This document shows, in pieces, positions 11,491-22,441 of a stretch of 64,000 nucleotides of DNA (positions are counted from its first letter, which is position 1; every line of letters begins with the position of its first letter). This DNA is from Paramacrobiotus metropolitanus (taxonomy: Eukaryota > Tardigrada > Eutardigrada > Parachela > Macrobiotidae), in contig NW_026570280.1 in assembly GCF_019649055.1 (NCBI RefSeq), positions 620,001-684,000 of the forward strand. Direction: 5' to 3'. A model generated the notes under the pieces. That model searched no databases. It saw only the letters and a list, made by a program, of their open reading frames with translations, and had not been told where the DNA came from. Made by a program: the position numbers and the translations under genes.

Positions 11491-14195
11491 TTGGAAAAGC
11501 GTCATACGCGTCCCAGCATCCGTTCGCGTCTGCGGTTTCTCCGCAAGGGCGCCAGCGCCAACAGGTCCAAAGCACCGCCAGCGCTGGGTACGTACAGTTC
11601 AATTTTTCCTCATTTCTTGTACATTAAAGTTTAATCTGATAATAGTTTATGAAATTAATAATAAGTGTTACAGATATTTAACATTTTTTGTCTTTTTATT
11701 TTTATTAATGGATTTTCTTCCTTTATTTCTATAAATAATTTATTAATAAATCACTTCAACTAATATTATTAATTATTACGCTGTCGTTATTATTTAATAT
11801 TATTTTATTTTTCATTTTATTAATTATTTTTTAAATTATTTTCTGTGTACGGTAATTACCGCAATGAAGAGTTATCCCGCACATTTAATTTTCTGGTTAT
11901 ATTAGTGATTAATAAACTATTATTATTAATTATTAAGCTATGATTATTATTTATTATTATTAATTTTTTATTTCGATTAATTAATTTTTTAAAATTATTT
12001 TCTGTGAACGGTAATTATCGCAATGAAGAGTTATCCCGCACATTTAATTTTCTGGTTATATTAGTGATTAATAAACTATTATTATTAATTATTACGCTCT
12101 CATTATTATTTAATATTATTTTATTTTTTATTTCTATTAATTATTTTTTTAATTATTTTCTGTGTACGGTAATTACCGCAATGAAGAGTTATCCCGCACA
12201 TTTAATTTTCTGGTTATATTAGTGATTAATAAACTATTATTATTAATTTTTACGCTCTCATTATTATTTAATATTATTTTATTTTTTATTTCTATTAATT
12301 ATTTTTTTAATTATTTTCTGTGTACGGTAATTACCGCAATGAAGAGTTATCCGGCATAATTGATTTTCTGGTTAAATTTTTGATCAATAAACGAAAAGAA
12401 AATGGAATAACTGTGCAGGTGAGCATCGCAAGCAACCCACCCTGGGCGGTGGAGCGGGCGGAGCGCGGGGCGGGTGCGGAGGCGGAACGGGCGGCGGGCA
12501 ACGTGGAGGAGTGGATGCCGGATATTTTCCCCTATCTCAGCGTCATCGACGCCGCCAACAAGGTATCGGCCACGCGCTCAACGACTATCGACCACGTTTC
12601 TGCGCTGGTAATTTTTCCCCATGCAAGTAGTTTCCGCCCGCCATATTTCAGACTGACGCAATTATGTTCCATTAAATTGTTGAATTAAATTAATTAAAAT
12701 AAAATAAATTAAATAAAATTAAATTTAAATAAAATAAAGTTAAAATAATTAAAATTAAGGAAGCAATATTGAGAACTATGAATTCGGTACAGAAATTACA
12801 GACGTCTAATAGAAATTCACATTAATTAAAATGAATAATATTAGTATTATTTTGTGTGTATATATTTTAAATTAATCAAAAAAATATAGTTTCATAAAAT
12901 TAAATTACAGACGGCTAATAGAAATTTACGGTAATTAAAATAAATAACATTACTATAACATTATATATTTTTTCAGTTATATTTCAAATTGCAGGCGGCC
13001 GATAAAAATTTAGATTAATTAAAATGAATACAATTACTATGAAATTATATATTTTTCACAAATAAACTTAAAAAATCATTGTATATTCTTGTAATAAATA
13101 TTCCTTCAAGTACGTATATTTGTTAAATTAATTAGAATAAAGGGAGCAGTGCGAAAAAGTGCCCACCGCCAAATATTTTGTTGTGGACATTGCAGAGCAA
13201 AAAGGTCACGGAGGTATGCGCGCTGCTGCCACAGTGGAGAGCGATGAGAATGCCGACGGTAATTAATTGTGCGAAATTCCGTAACTTTCGTATTCAGAAT
13301 TTGTGTGTCCCTAATTTGTAAGATTTCACAAAAAAGTTATTGTAATGATATTTACTTAACTTGGCAGATTCCGTCATGATCATCGAAAATGGCATCATGG
13401 AAATGGACATCGACGACGTTCAGCCGGCTCGTGCTAAAGGTCAACCGGCATTTTATCCCTTTTGCCATTTCTTATATATTATTTTATTTAGCGATTTTAT
13501 TTATTTTTTTCTTTGCGCTTATAGGTTACGTAATAAACTACTTTTACGATAAAATCATGCAGTACATCTGCCTAACTAATCCTTCAAATCCTATCCAGTT
13601 GGATACGAACAAATCCTCGTAAAATAAAATGGAAAATGATACATAGAAGAAAAATGCTGCAAAATAAAAGTATCCAAAAATAAATGATGAATAAATAATC
13701 TACAATTAAATTTTCAAACAGCGATAAGTTAATTTAATAAATTTTACCTGGCACTGGCGATTTGTAATTTAACGCGTTGGCTTATTTCCAGGGAAGCGAG
13801 ACCGTCGCGGGGAGCAGCCGGGTAATTTTAAATCATTTCCTAATATTTTCCTTTTCTGAGCAATTTTAAAAATCTTTTCTAATATTTTATTTTTTGGCAT
13901 TTTATTTTTTTTTTATTTTTCTGCAGACATGGCGGCCGCCCGGGATGCGGATATGGAGGAGGCCGGTCCGTCGGGCAGTGGCGCCGCGGGGAATGCCGGG
14001 CTGACAGCGGGAGGCGGCCGGGCCGGAAGTGGGCGTGCCGGAAGTGGGTGGGACGTCGGTATCCAGACGGAGAAATGGGAAGGGGAACGGGAAGGGGAAG
14101 GGGTGGGCGGGCACGACAAGGCCTGCCAGACGCGCCGCACCTGGGACGCGGAGAGCCAGACCTTCGCCATTCTGGTGGAGGAGGGCATGGAGTAG
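11491..14195 (+). CDS. Multi-exon unknown protein with three LC8-like QT motifs (5' end incomplete)
   Basis: Phase-consistent exons are 12419-12562, 13150-13258, 13368-13439, 13792-13821 and 13927-14195, with 11491-11587 as a likely but weaker upstream exon. The first exon was not found. Exons are GC-rich and introns extremely AT-rich. The product starts with an Ala/Glu-rich helix-like segment ending PDIFPYLSVIDAANK. An acidic stretch (MIIENGIMEMDIDDV) and a Gly-rich linker follow. The C-terminus carries three spaced motifs, DVGIQTEK, DKACQTRR and DAESQTFA. These resemble the x-[I/C/S]-Q-T core recognised by dynein light chain LC8. I recognise no catalytic domain. A 21-bp GT-AG candidate at 13214-13234 is more simply read through in frame. 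A partner role with LC8 is inference. Confidence 0.6.
11735..12375. repeat. 158-bp minisatellite, about four units
   Basis: The block TCTGTG(T/A)ACGGTAATTA begins at 11842, 12001, 12159 and 12317, giving a period of 158-159 bp. Each unit continues with GCAATGAAGAGTTATCC and an AT-rich tail. Because the period is not a multiple of three, the repeated open frames of about 65-70 codons seen here are by-products. The array fills the intron before the exon at 12419. Confidence 0.85.
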
Positions 14196-15879
14196 TCGAC
14201 GGGTCAGTTGATGTCATTTACCGAATTTTCCACATTTAATTCGCCCAGTGTGGTTTCTTAATATTTAAATAATTAAGAATTTATCCATTAAATATTCCGC
14301 TTATAATTTAATCAGTAATGTTGTATTTATTATATTTTCCACATATAATTCAATCAGTAATGTTACATTTATTATATTTTTGCTATTCAGTTTATTATAC
14401 GGATTAACTGTAATTTTTTCGCTCTTTGCCCGTACTCGTCCATTTTTTCCTTTTAAATTCCGTTTTCATTTTCAATACAATATTATAGGTTCTAATTTTC
14501 CAGATAATTGTATTTTTCGGTGCCGTTTCTTTTTTTATTTTTCTAATGTTCTCCCTTTTAAATTGCGAAATTATTTGATTTTTACCTCATGGTCAGTTTA
14601 ATTTTCAGTGTAACCTGTCTTCTTTGTTTCTCAAATTTGATTTGGCAAATTGAGAAACAAAGATTTAATTTTTAACTGGCATCGTATAATTTACGTAAAA
14701 TTATATTTCCGCTTTCCATTACGAAAGGAAATGTTAGTAATCGGAAAAAATTCAAAGCAGTATTTATTTCGCAGGTACACGCGCCAGGCCGCCATAATTC
14801 GGGACCGACCGAAATTACCTGCAGCGCACTAATATTAATCGGCTATTTTTTGTCATGGAATTGTTTTCATTATGCGCTTATCGTGTTTTATCTTTGATGC
14901 GCATTAATTGTTTTCCTAATAATTAACATGTGTATCTGTATGTGGCTGATAGTTTGGCCTGTATCCGTTGTGTTATTCATGCAAGAAGTGCGCTTGTATT
15001 TTCTTTATTAGTTCTTTTTTGCAGATAATGCTTTATCCATTGGTCAATTTAAAAAAATTCACAGCTTGTTGATTATGTAATTAAAGCTGATTTCATGGTA
15101 ATACAGGAATTATTTTGCGAATTATTTAATTTACCGGCCGTCACTTTCAGACTTAATACCACACTATGTTTTTTTTTCGGAATAAAATTTAAATTTGGCG
15201 AAAAATAAATATTAATTTAATTTCACTTGTTCTCGGGCAGAAATTGTACGCTCAGAATTCGACAAGGTAGTGCGATGTGTGCCGACTTAATTAAGAAAAA
15301 CTGGTTGGAAACAAATCCGTGTGCCGGCACGCGGCAGGAAATTCATTTTACGTGTCAATTAAACATTAACTAATTTAATTAATATTTTTCAATAATTTAC
15401 GTTTATTAAAATAATTAAAGTTTAATTTTTTAAATGGTTTAATTTGATTAAAATAGTTTCTTGAAATTTTTAAATTATGTTATTGTGAATTTAATTCATT
15501 TTATTAGAAGTTGTGAACTATTTTTCAAAACTTCTCTGAATCGATGACGCATATAATTTTGCGGCTGACCTTTAATACAATTTATTCCCACTTGGAACGT
15601 TAAAACTTGTTACATACAGATACTGTAAATTAATTGTGAAATAAAAAGTATACACCAATCAGCAAGTAATCTGAGAAAGCTGTGATGATTATTCCCAAAA
15701 AGCGCCGTAATTCCATAAGCGCCTATTTTAGAATTAAAATAATTTGAACGGTCTGCACGATATACAATTATACATGTATAAACAAATTGATAAAATATGT
15801 ATACCGGTCCGTAGTAATATTCAGCGCTGTGCTGTGATGAGAGTATCTTATACAAATTAAAGCCCGGATTATTTAATCA
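14196..15879. other. AT-rich intergenic stretch between convergent genes
   Basis: The region lies between the 3' end of the plus-strand LC8-motif gene and the 3' end of the minus-strand secreted-peptide gene. It is rich in short AT runs. The only open frames are short and lack splice partners. I see nothing functional beyond presumed 3' untranslated regions. Confidence 0.5.
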
Positions 15880-17072
15880 TCACCGCGGCCGGGCCAGCGG
15901 GTTGCGGCTGACGACGGGCGGCGGGATGGGCGCCGGTTTCGGCCGGTTGGAGGTCAGGAAGAAGCTCAGGTTGAGGACGGCGCGCTCGTCGCCGGGGACG
16001 TCGCGCGCATGCCGGCCTGCAAGAGCACCATCACACTGACCATTCCAATTAACAGACAAATCATATAGCAATAATATTCAATTATTACTCTTTCTCATTT
16101 TACTAAATTATTTTTAATTTATTTTTAATTGTTTTTAAATTTTTTTTTAATTTACAATTTTTTAATTTTCTACTTCTTAATTTATTTTTTTTCTAATTTT
16201 TTAATTTTATTAAATTGTAGTAATTACGTATACAGTATATATAGTACGAGTAATAAGTAAGTCATTTAACAATTATGTACTGCACTGTTCTACTAAAGTA
16301 AATAATTATCCACGTGCGGTATATGTATTATGCACTACGTATGGGAATTGCAGATCCAAATAAATAAAATAAAATAAACTGCCGCAAATACAATAAATAG
16401 TACACGTCAGTATCGCTAATTACCGCACATCAACACCCATGATAATCAATAAAAACTTGAGTCTCTCGTAAACAACGACCGCCAGTAAATTTATTAAAAA
16501 CAAGAAATAAAATAAAATGTCGCTTTAAATCTTATATGTATGTACGGGTACTATCCAGACAATGGGAGTTTCCGTCGCAATTTTGAATAAATTTTTAAAA
16601 AATACGCGGCACTCTGAAATAATAAATTCAGTGTCGCTAATTGCGACCGCAAATAAACACAAGCAAAAAAATAAAATGATAGATCGCAGCAAAATGTAGT
16701 AATACGATTCAGTGTGGTTAGAAATAAAAAATAAAATCCCGTGTAACAGCGGTAAAAATTAACGTTTAAATTATAAAATTACTGATAAAATTTATGTAGA
16801 ATTTTTAAATTAATGGTTACATACACGCCGGGTGATACATACCGGCTGCGGCAAGGATGCTAATAGGACCATCCTGCCAACGGTGACCGGCGACGGAATA
16901 TCGGCGCTGTAATAATTATTAATAAAATAATTATTATGACCGCAATATGCACACAAAATTTTCAAATCAGGATGGTAATAAATTCAGCCGAAAATTTATA
17001 TACCGCGTATGGCCATCCGGATGCCCGTTGCACGGCAATCATCAGTACCAGCAATAATACAGCCGCTTTCAT
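15880..17072 (-). CDS. Small secreted protein, 89 aa, three exons
   Basis: Minus-strand exons are 17072-17004, 16906-16843 and 16016-15880, with GT-AG introns and phases 0 then 1. Exon 1 encodes MKAAVLLLVLMIAVQRASG, a clear signal peptide, followed by WPYA. Exon 2 begins with a dibasic RR, a possible processing site, and exon 3 ends in a Pro/Arg-rich tail (PKPAPIPPPVV) before TGA. No cysteines occur in the mature part. I recognise no family. A short secreted peptide precursor is a reasonable reading, but no amidation signal (GKR or GRR) is present at a peptide end. Two of the exons are too short to appear as long open frames. Confidence 0.65.
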
Positions 17073-17179
17073 GGCGTCCGTCTTCCAGCAGCCAAAAATC
17101 TAATTACCGGTTAATAAACGATAATAATAATACGAGTATAATACTGTGTAATCCGCACTAACGTAGATATCGCTGCGCG

Positions 17180-17473
17180 TCATTGCCACTGTAACAGGCG
17201 AATCGGCTGCCGGAAATTCAGCGTCGACCGTCGCGGCGTATAATGCTGAATATTTGCCAAATAACGACGTGCGTTATCCGGGAGAGAATTTCGAGTGTCT
17301 TCGCCGTAAAGACGAACTGCTGACCGGCATTTCTTGGCTTCGCGGAAATACGATACAGCCTGAAACCAGCCGGTACTAGTCGTGTCGCCACCCGCCCGCC
17401 ACGGGTGGCCGGCGGACGTTTTCGCCGGAAACCGCTGTCCCGTATAATTGTGCTGACGCGGCAATGCTTTCAT
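17180..17473 (-). CDS. Uncertain 97-aa open frame
   Basis: The frame starts at an ATG (MKALPRQHNYTG) and stops at 17180. It has no signal peptide and no domain I recognise. A TATATATAC run about 165 bp upstream on the minus strand (near 17640) could be a promoter for this frame or for the secreted-protein gene just downstream. It may equally be untranslated leader of that gene. Composition is Arg-rich. Confidence 0.25.
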   Translation of the reverse strand: MKALPRQHNYTGQRFPAKTSAGHPWRAGGDTTSTGWFQAVSYFREAKKCRSAVRLYGEDTRNSLPDNARRYLANIQHYTPRRSTLNFRQPIRLLQWQ

Positions 17474-17633
17474 CACGTTCGGCCGACGCTGAGCCCAACG
17501 TTAGTTGAAGTGTATGGATGTATCGTACAGCGGCACTTTATCGCTAATTTCTCTATACGGCGTTTTTAATTGGTCTATCACGTTATACAACAATGATAAC
17601 AAATATAGCGGTAACGGCTGTATTTGGGTACTT

Positions 17634-17650
17634 TGTATATATAAAGGTCA
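17634..17650. promoter_or_regulatory. TATA-like run abutting an AAAGGTCA octamer
   Basis: The sequence TATATATAAAGGTCA lies between the minus-strand frame ending at 17473 and AT-rich DNA. It contains a TATA-like box readable on both strands, fused to an AGGTCA nuclear-receptor-type half-site. No plus-strand gene is found immediately downstream, so its target is unclear. Confidence 0.3.
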
Positions 17651-18348
17651 TGTCCGGTTTAATGCGGCGTGGGTCGACTGACCATAGTTGATTAATTAAT
17701 TAGCCGAATATTATTAAGTGTACAAGATTTTGAATGATTTTCCTGTTCAAATATAAATTTATTCCCGATTAAATTTGTATGTGTAAGAAGGTGTATTCTG
17801 GTAAGTGCAAATAGCGGCTTATTGCGTGCGGATTACTTGAACCACCATTAAAATTTTAATTTTAATACTTGCGAGTTTATTTACGCATCATATTATCTGA
17901 GGAATTTCGTTCACTCGTTGTACAGATAACTGACTAATAATATTTCTACACGTATTTTACTCTTTTAATTTGGTGATGAATTGGTGCTTATATGGATTTC
18001 CTGCATATTATTTAACTGATTAATACCCAGTCAGCCATACATATGTATATGCACATATATTTTTTTCTGCAATTATAATTACGGCATTTTCCGAGTTTTA
18101 ATCACAATTTTTCTCGAGGAAAATTCCCGAAAAATTCTCCAGTTAAAACAAAACCATTACCGCGACGGAAACGGTGCGGCGACAATCTGTAGTAAATTAC
18201 ACCACATTCTCGTGACATCAGAGCCACTGCACTACGCTACACACGGCGTCAGCAAAAAACAAAACACGAAAATCTTATCCAGAAAACAGGAAAAACGACC
18301 CAACACATCCGCCATGCCGGTGCGCAACCGCCACGCATTCCCGCCCGC

Positions 18349-18420
18349 TTACTTCTTCTTGACGCGCTTCGGAGGCGGGGCCGGGTGACGCCGGCGGCCG
18401 GCGGCCCCCGGCGTGTACTG
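18349..18420 (-). CDS. Possible terminal exon (Arg/Pro/Lys-rich tail)
   Basis: After a TTTTGCAG acceptor at 18421 the minus strand reads YTPGAAGRRRHPAPPPKRVK followed by KK and TAA. It is GC-rich amid AT-rich DNA, which is the exon signature of this window. Its phase does not continue from the BTB-BACK exon at 19202 without another exon, and no other donor was assigned. It could be an alternative 3' exon of that gene or belong to an unrecognised one. Confidence 0.25.
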   Translation of the reverse strand, partial: QYTPGAAGRRRHPAPPPKRVKKK

Positions 18421-18643
18421 CAAAATAAATGGACAAGTGCAGGGTAGCAGTAGTATTATTCTGTGGTAAACTGAATTCTCCAACTGAACAGAAAACACAT
18501 AATAATGAGGTTTATATTTGATTCTGTTAAACATCCACTGGTATCCGATTGACACTTGCAAGCGATTTATTAGGAAAGGCATTAAATCAGTTCTAAACAA
18601 AGTGTACGAACTAAATCACAACAGACGAAAAACAATTTTATAA

Positions 18644-21600
18644 TTACTGTTTTTCACTCACTTTAGCTGGCTTGTCTTTTTCTCGGATGCGCATGACACG
18701 CCAGTCCGGATATGGAATCCTCTTCACGTTTATGCGGTGGGTCTTTTCCTCCGGATTCGGTTGCGGAATTTTTGGGTTGAGGTAGAATTCCAGCGGGAGC
18801 TCTGCTGGCGGCTTCTGCTGCTTATACCGTTTTTCCCCTTTTCCCGTCCTCCATTTCCTACATGGCAGGCTGGCCTTTTGACTGGGTGTAGCCTCTTGAC
18901 CATAAATGTGGCGCCACAAATTAGCGGAATTGTCCGTTACCCTGCCGCAGCACGGTGCCTGCCAGTGTTTTTTCCCGTGTCGTCCAGGAATCTTGTCTTC
19001 TTCGCCTGCAATTTGTGGCGTACTCAACTTTTAGCGTAATACAACTTTTAGGTAATATATTAGCGTACTCAACTTTTTTTAATGCAGTAACGTCGCCCGC
19101 GATAGGTAGTACATAGTAAATTAAAAAGTAAAAATAATTAGTAATAACAATAATATTAATAAATAAAATAGTAATAATAATAATTCATCCGAGACGCTTA
19201 CCGTAGGAATGGCGGGGTGCGGGGTGGGGCGCCGACCCGCCCGCCACGACATTCTGCCCGCCGCTTCCCGTCGACGTGGCCGGCGCACTGGCCAGCGCCA
19301 GCCCGTACTCCCGCGCGGCCGGCTCGCTGAGGAAGGGCACGCAGACCAGCGGCAGGACGGTGTGCAGCTGCGCCCGGCGTGCGGCATGGTCGTGGGCCAG
19401 CCAGCGCTGCAGCGCCTGCCACACCTGATCCTCACTGACCACCGCGACGGCATCCGATGCCAACACGTCCACCAACTGCAACACACATTCATTACCAGCG
19501 TGCTGTAGGCCGTATCGGGCGGGCAAGAGTAGGCTTCAGCATCTCCATTTCAAACATTTTTTCAACACCTCCAAACCAAATCATGCCAAAATCCAACCGA
19601 ACTTTAGAGAATTTTGAAATGACCAACTGGATAATTTTTTATAATTTTTATTTCAGTAAATTCACGTGGAAAATTTTGTCCAATACAATAACCGCTTTTA
19701 ATAAGTTTCACACGTGAAAGATTAGTGTTGCCAATAACGCTGCTTCAGTTAACATTAATATTTATTTCACTGGATGCATTTGTTCAAAACAGAAAAAAAT
19801 ACTGAGAAATCACATTTAGAAAACACTAATTTTAATTAATTTTCTTAAACTGGAAATTTCCTTTCAAATGTATTTCCACCGGCAAATCTAGAAACTTTGA
19901 TCATCATTGAAATAACTATACAGATAGATGAAAAACTGGATCAACTAAAATCTTCGGAAAATACTTGTGAAAATTCATTTTTTTTAGTTGTAAAATTCAT
20001 TTCCAGTTTGATTATTTTATTTTTATTTGTAGAAAACGGCGCAGAACGGTCGGAACTGGAAGACTAAACGCGGACAGGCACAGTACGAGTATAGTACCTG
20101 TTGCGCATTCATCTTAAGGAATTCGGGAGTCTCCGCCAACTGCAGAAAGTGCTGATGGATGAGGGCCAGGGCGGCGGCGGCCAGATCGGGGCGGTGGTGG
20201 TTGGACGCCAAGGAATGGACGACCAAACAGTTGGCCACGTTGAGGTGCCGCTGCAGGTAGGCCCAGCACTGGCCGGCCACGCGGTCCATCTGCAGGAACT
20301 GCGCCGCCACCAGGATGGACGCCACGTTGTCCGCGTTCAGACGGATCGTCAGCGTGTACGCATAACGCACCAACCTACACGTACACCACGGGATGATAAA
20401 AAAAATAATCGAAAAAATAATTACTTTGTGATAACCGCCTTTAATCAATTTATTCGTAATAAGTTACAGAATTTGTTATTATAAAAATTAATTATTACAC
20501 GTAGGTACAGGGTACTACGTTACGTTTATTCATGTATTAAATTCGTTAAATTATTATAACATGATTACGCAGTCAGTGTGGACGGAATCGACAGTCCACA
20601 CTGACTGAAAGCTCGAATTTGTCCGAGCACAGTGTGCATGCTACGCTTGATCTTTTTTTGTATACCAGTCTTTATGGTGCAAGTCTATCGGGCGGCGGAT
20701 ACAGCTAAATAAACCGGTAAAATTGTCCGCCGGTCCGGAAAAAACATTCCCCAAAACTTTTGCAGCCCACATTATTTTATTTTGCGATACAACCAACTGG
20801 ACTTCCACCAGTTAGATTCCTAACAAAGCAATGCTAGACAAAAGTGTGAGAGCGTGAACGACAGTTTTCAAAAGCACGGCTGTGTCTGAGAAAAATGTGC
20901 ATTGTCCGCCTTGTCACCGTTACGAAAACGGGAACTTTTTGGTCAGTGAAAGTATCACCTGGGAATATGGGTTTCAGGCTATTCCGTGACCGCTTCGAAA
21001 CGGCCGCGAGTGTTAGAGTTCCGTTATTACGTTTTAATTTTTAAAAATATTCAACAATTCAAAAATGTATTACTGTTCCTGGGTTACATTTTAAATGCTC
21101 TGATTTTTCGATAGAAGTATGGGACATTATTGCCGAAATATCACCACGTCCGTAAAGCATGGTAGAAATCGCTTCCGTGTTAGTCTGTACCAGTGACTTT
21201 AGCGAGCCGTGTACAAGTTTCTGGTCCAAGGAATTTACATTGCTTTTTGACAAAACCGTACGCTAGCGAGTACAATACACTGACAACTGTAAAAAGCGGT
21301 CAACCAGGATTTACGGAGAAGGTGTTTTAATAACTTGAGCTTCATCCATCTGTACAGTTTTGCCGGTTACATGCGTGTACTGTATAGTACAGTAAAACCT
21401 GTGACTTTGAACACTCGCGTAAATTGAACACTGGTGTACATTGAACGGTCATAACGGAACCGGCGCGTCTCGTAGACTATAACACAGGGGGGACCCCGCG
21501 TAGATTGAACACTTCTATAAAGTGAACATTGAATAAATTAGCTGGAACGAATCTAATTATTTACTAATGTTCAGCCCTTTTGAAAATGAACAAAGCGCCG

Positions 21601-22441
21601 GAATCTGGTTTCGGGAGCGAAAAAACACAAAAAAATGCGCTTAATGACCAAAGTTCACAAGCCATTCGCTTGTTATAACTTTGACTCCACACGATTTTTG
21701 ATGTGTTATTATGTTATGCGCGAAAAAAGCGGATAAAAGTTTGCTAACGGGGCTGTCCCCCTTCAGGCGGTGCCCGTTCGCCCCCAGGAGAAGTTTTAGT
21801 GCGCAGAACTACTGCCAGTAGCCAGCCAGCTAGCTAGCAACGTACTGAAAATTTGCTCCCTATAATATACGTCAGTCGTGCATCCTGCTACGCTTCGGTC
21901 ATGCAGTGCCCGCAAAAAGCGAGTGCACTTTCCTAGTTATAACATGATTACGCAGTTAACGGAATTAAGTATTACAGCGTATTAGGTTAATGGCGCGCGC
22001 GCTGATTTCCGATCAATGATTAATCATTGAAGTAGGAATCGTACAGCCACTCAAGTTGACACAACTGCTTTCAATGCAACTACAGGAACACCATGCACAG
22101 CTACTGCATATCTGTAGGACTCACGCGTTGATCGTAGCAGTGTCGACATTGTGCAGCGGGAAGACGGGATCCCGGGAATCCTTCCAGTTGTGCGTGAAGA
22201 CGGCCCGAAAGTAGGCGCTGTGCACGGTGAGGACGGCGCGGTGACACGGGATACCGTTGGCCAGCGCGGATCCTTCCACATCATCCGCGTCGCTGCCTTG
22301 GAGGACGACATCGCACAACGTGCCCGTCGCCTGCAGCTCCCGCATTCCGCGGAGAAACTCGTCAACAGCCTCGCAGTCGTGCGGATGCTGATGCGCCGGA
22401 GCAGGATGATCAGCGGCACGGCTTGCGTTGGGCATCGCCAT
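18644..22441 (-). CDS. BTB-BACK domain protein, four exons
   Basis: Minus-strand exons are 22441-22125, 20374-20098, 19475-19202 and 19005-18644. Phases are 2, 0 and 1 with consistent GT-AG sites, giving about 409 aa. Exon 1 carries the start of a BTB/POZ domain (LCDVVLQG, then CHRAVLTVHSAYFRAVF). Exon 2 completes it (LVRYAYTLTIRLNADNVASI) and enters the BACK domain, which continues in exon 3 (LVDVLASDAVAVVSEDQVW). No kelch repeats follow; exon 4 encodes a basic, Pro-rich tail ending at TAA. BTB-BACK proteins typically dimerise and serve as Cullin-3 ubiquitin-ligase adaptors. The 1.75-kb first intron holds a MITE end, a perfect hairpin and a 20-bp direct repeat. Exon 4 is the least certain part of the model. 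Confidence 0.75.
20570..20607. repeat. Perfect 14-bp inverted repeat with 10-nt loop
   Basis: CAGTCAGTGTGGAC and its exact reverse complement are separated by GGAATCGACA. The left arm overlaps the end of the 20-bp direct repeat. It lies inside the first intron of the BTB-BACK gene. Confidence 0.85.
21390..21545. mobile_element. Partial pogo/Tigger-like MITE
   Basis: A TA at 21388-21389 precedes CAGTAAAACCTGTGACTTTG, followed by repeated TTGAACACT words and the CGGCGCGTCTCGTA block shared with the complete copy at 530-703. No matching right terminal repeat is found, so this copy is truncated or has lost its 3' end. Confidence 0.6.

Larger units (their letters stand above)
20554..21956. repeat. 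Exact 20-bp direct repeats 1.38 kb apart, in the BTB gene intron
   Basis: The 20-mer TTATAACATGATTACGCAGT occurs at 20554-20573 and again at 21937-21956 in the same orientation. The enclosed 1.36 kb includes a perfect hairpin immediately inside the left copy and a pogo-like MITE end. Exact 20-bp identity in otherwise unrelated flanks suggests an insertion boundary or a recombination product, but no element type can be assigned. Confidence 0.6.

Noticed and set aside
12004-12359. Repeated hydrophobic small proteins of about 65-70 aa
   Set aside because: They are translations of the 158-bp minisatellite units and share frames only by chance.
13214-13234. 21-bp GT-AG intron
   Set aside because: Too short for spliceosomal excision in animals; the segment reads through in frame (seven codons).
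17180-17473. Neuropeptide F/NPY-like precursor (RYLANIQHY resembles the family core)
   Set aside because: No signal peptide, no RxRF/RY-amide end and no amidation glycine; the resemblance is only nine residues.
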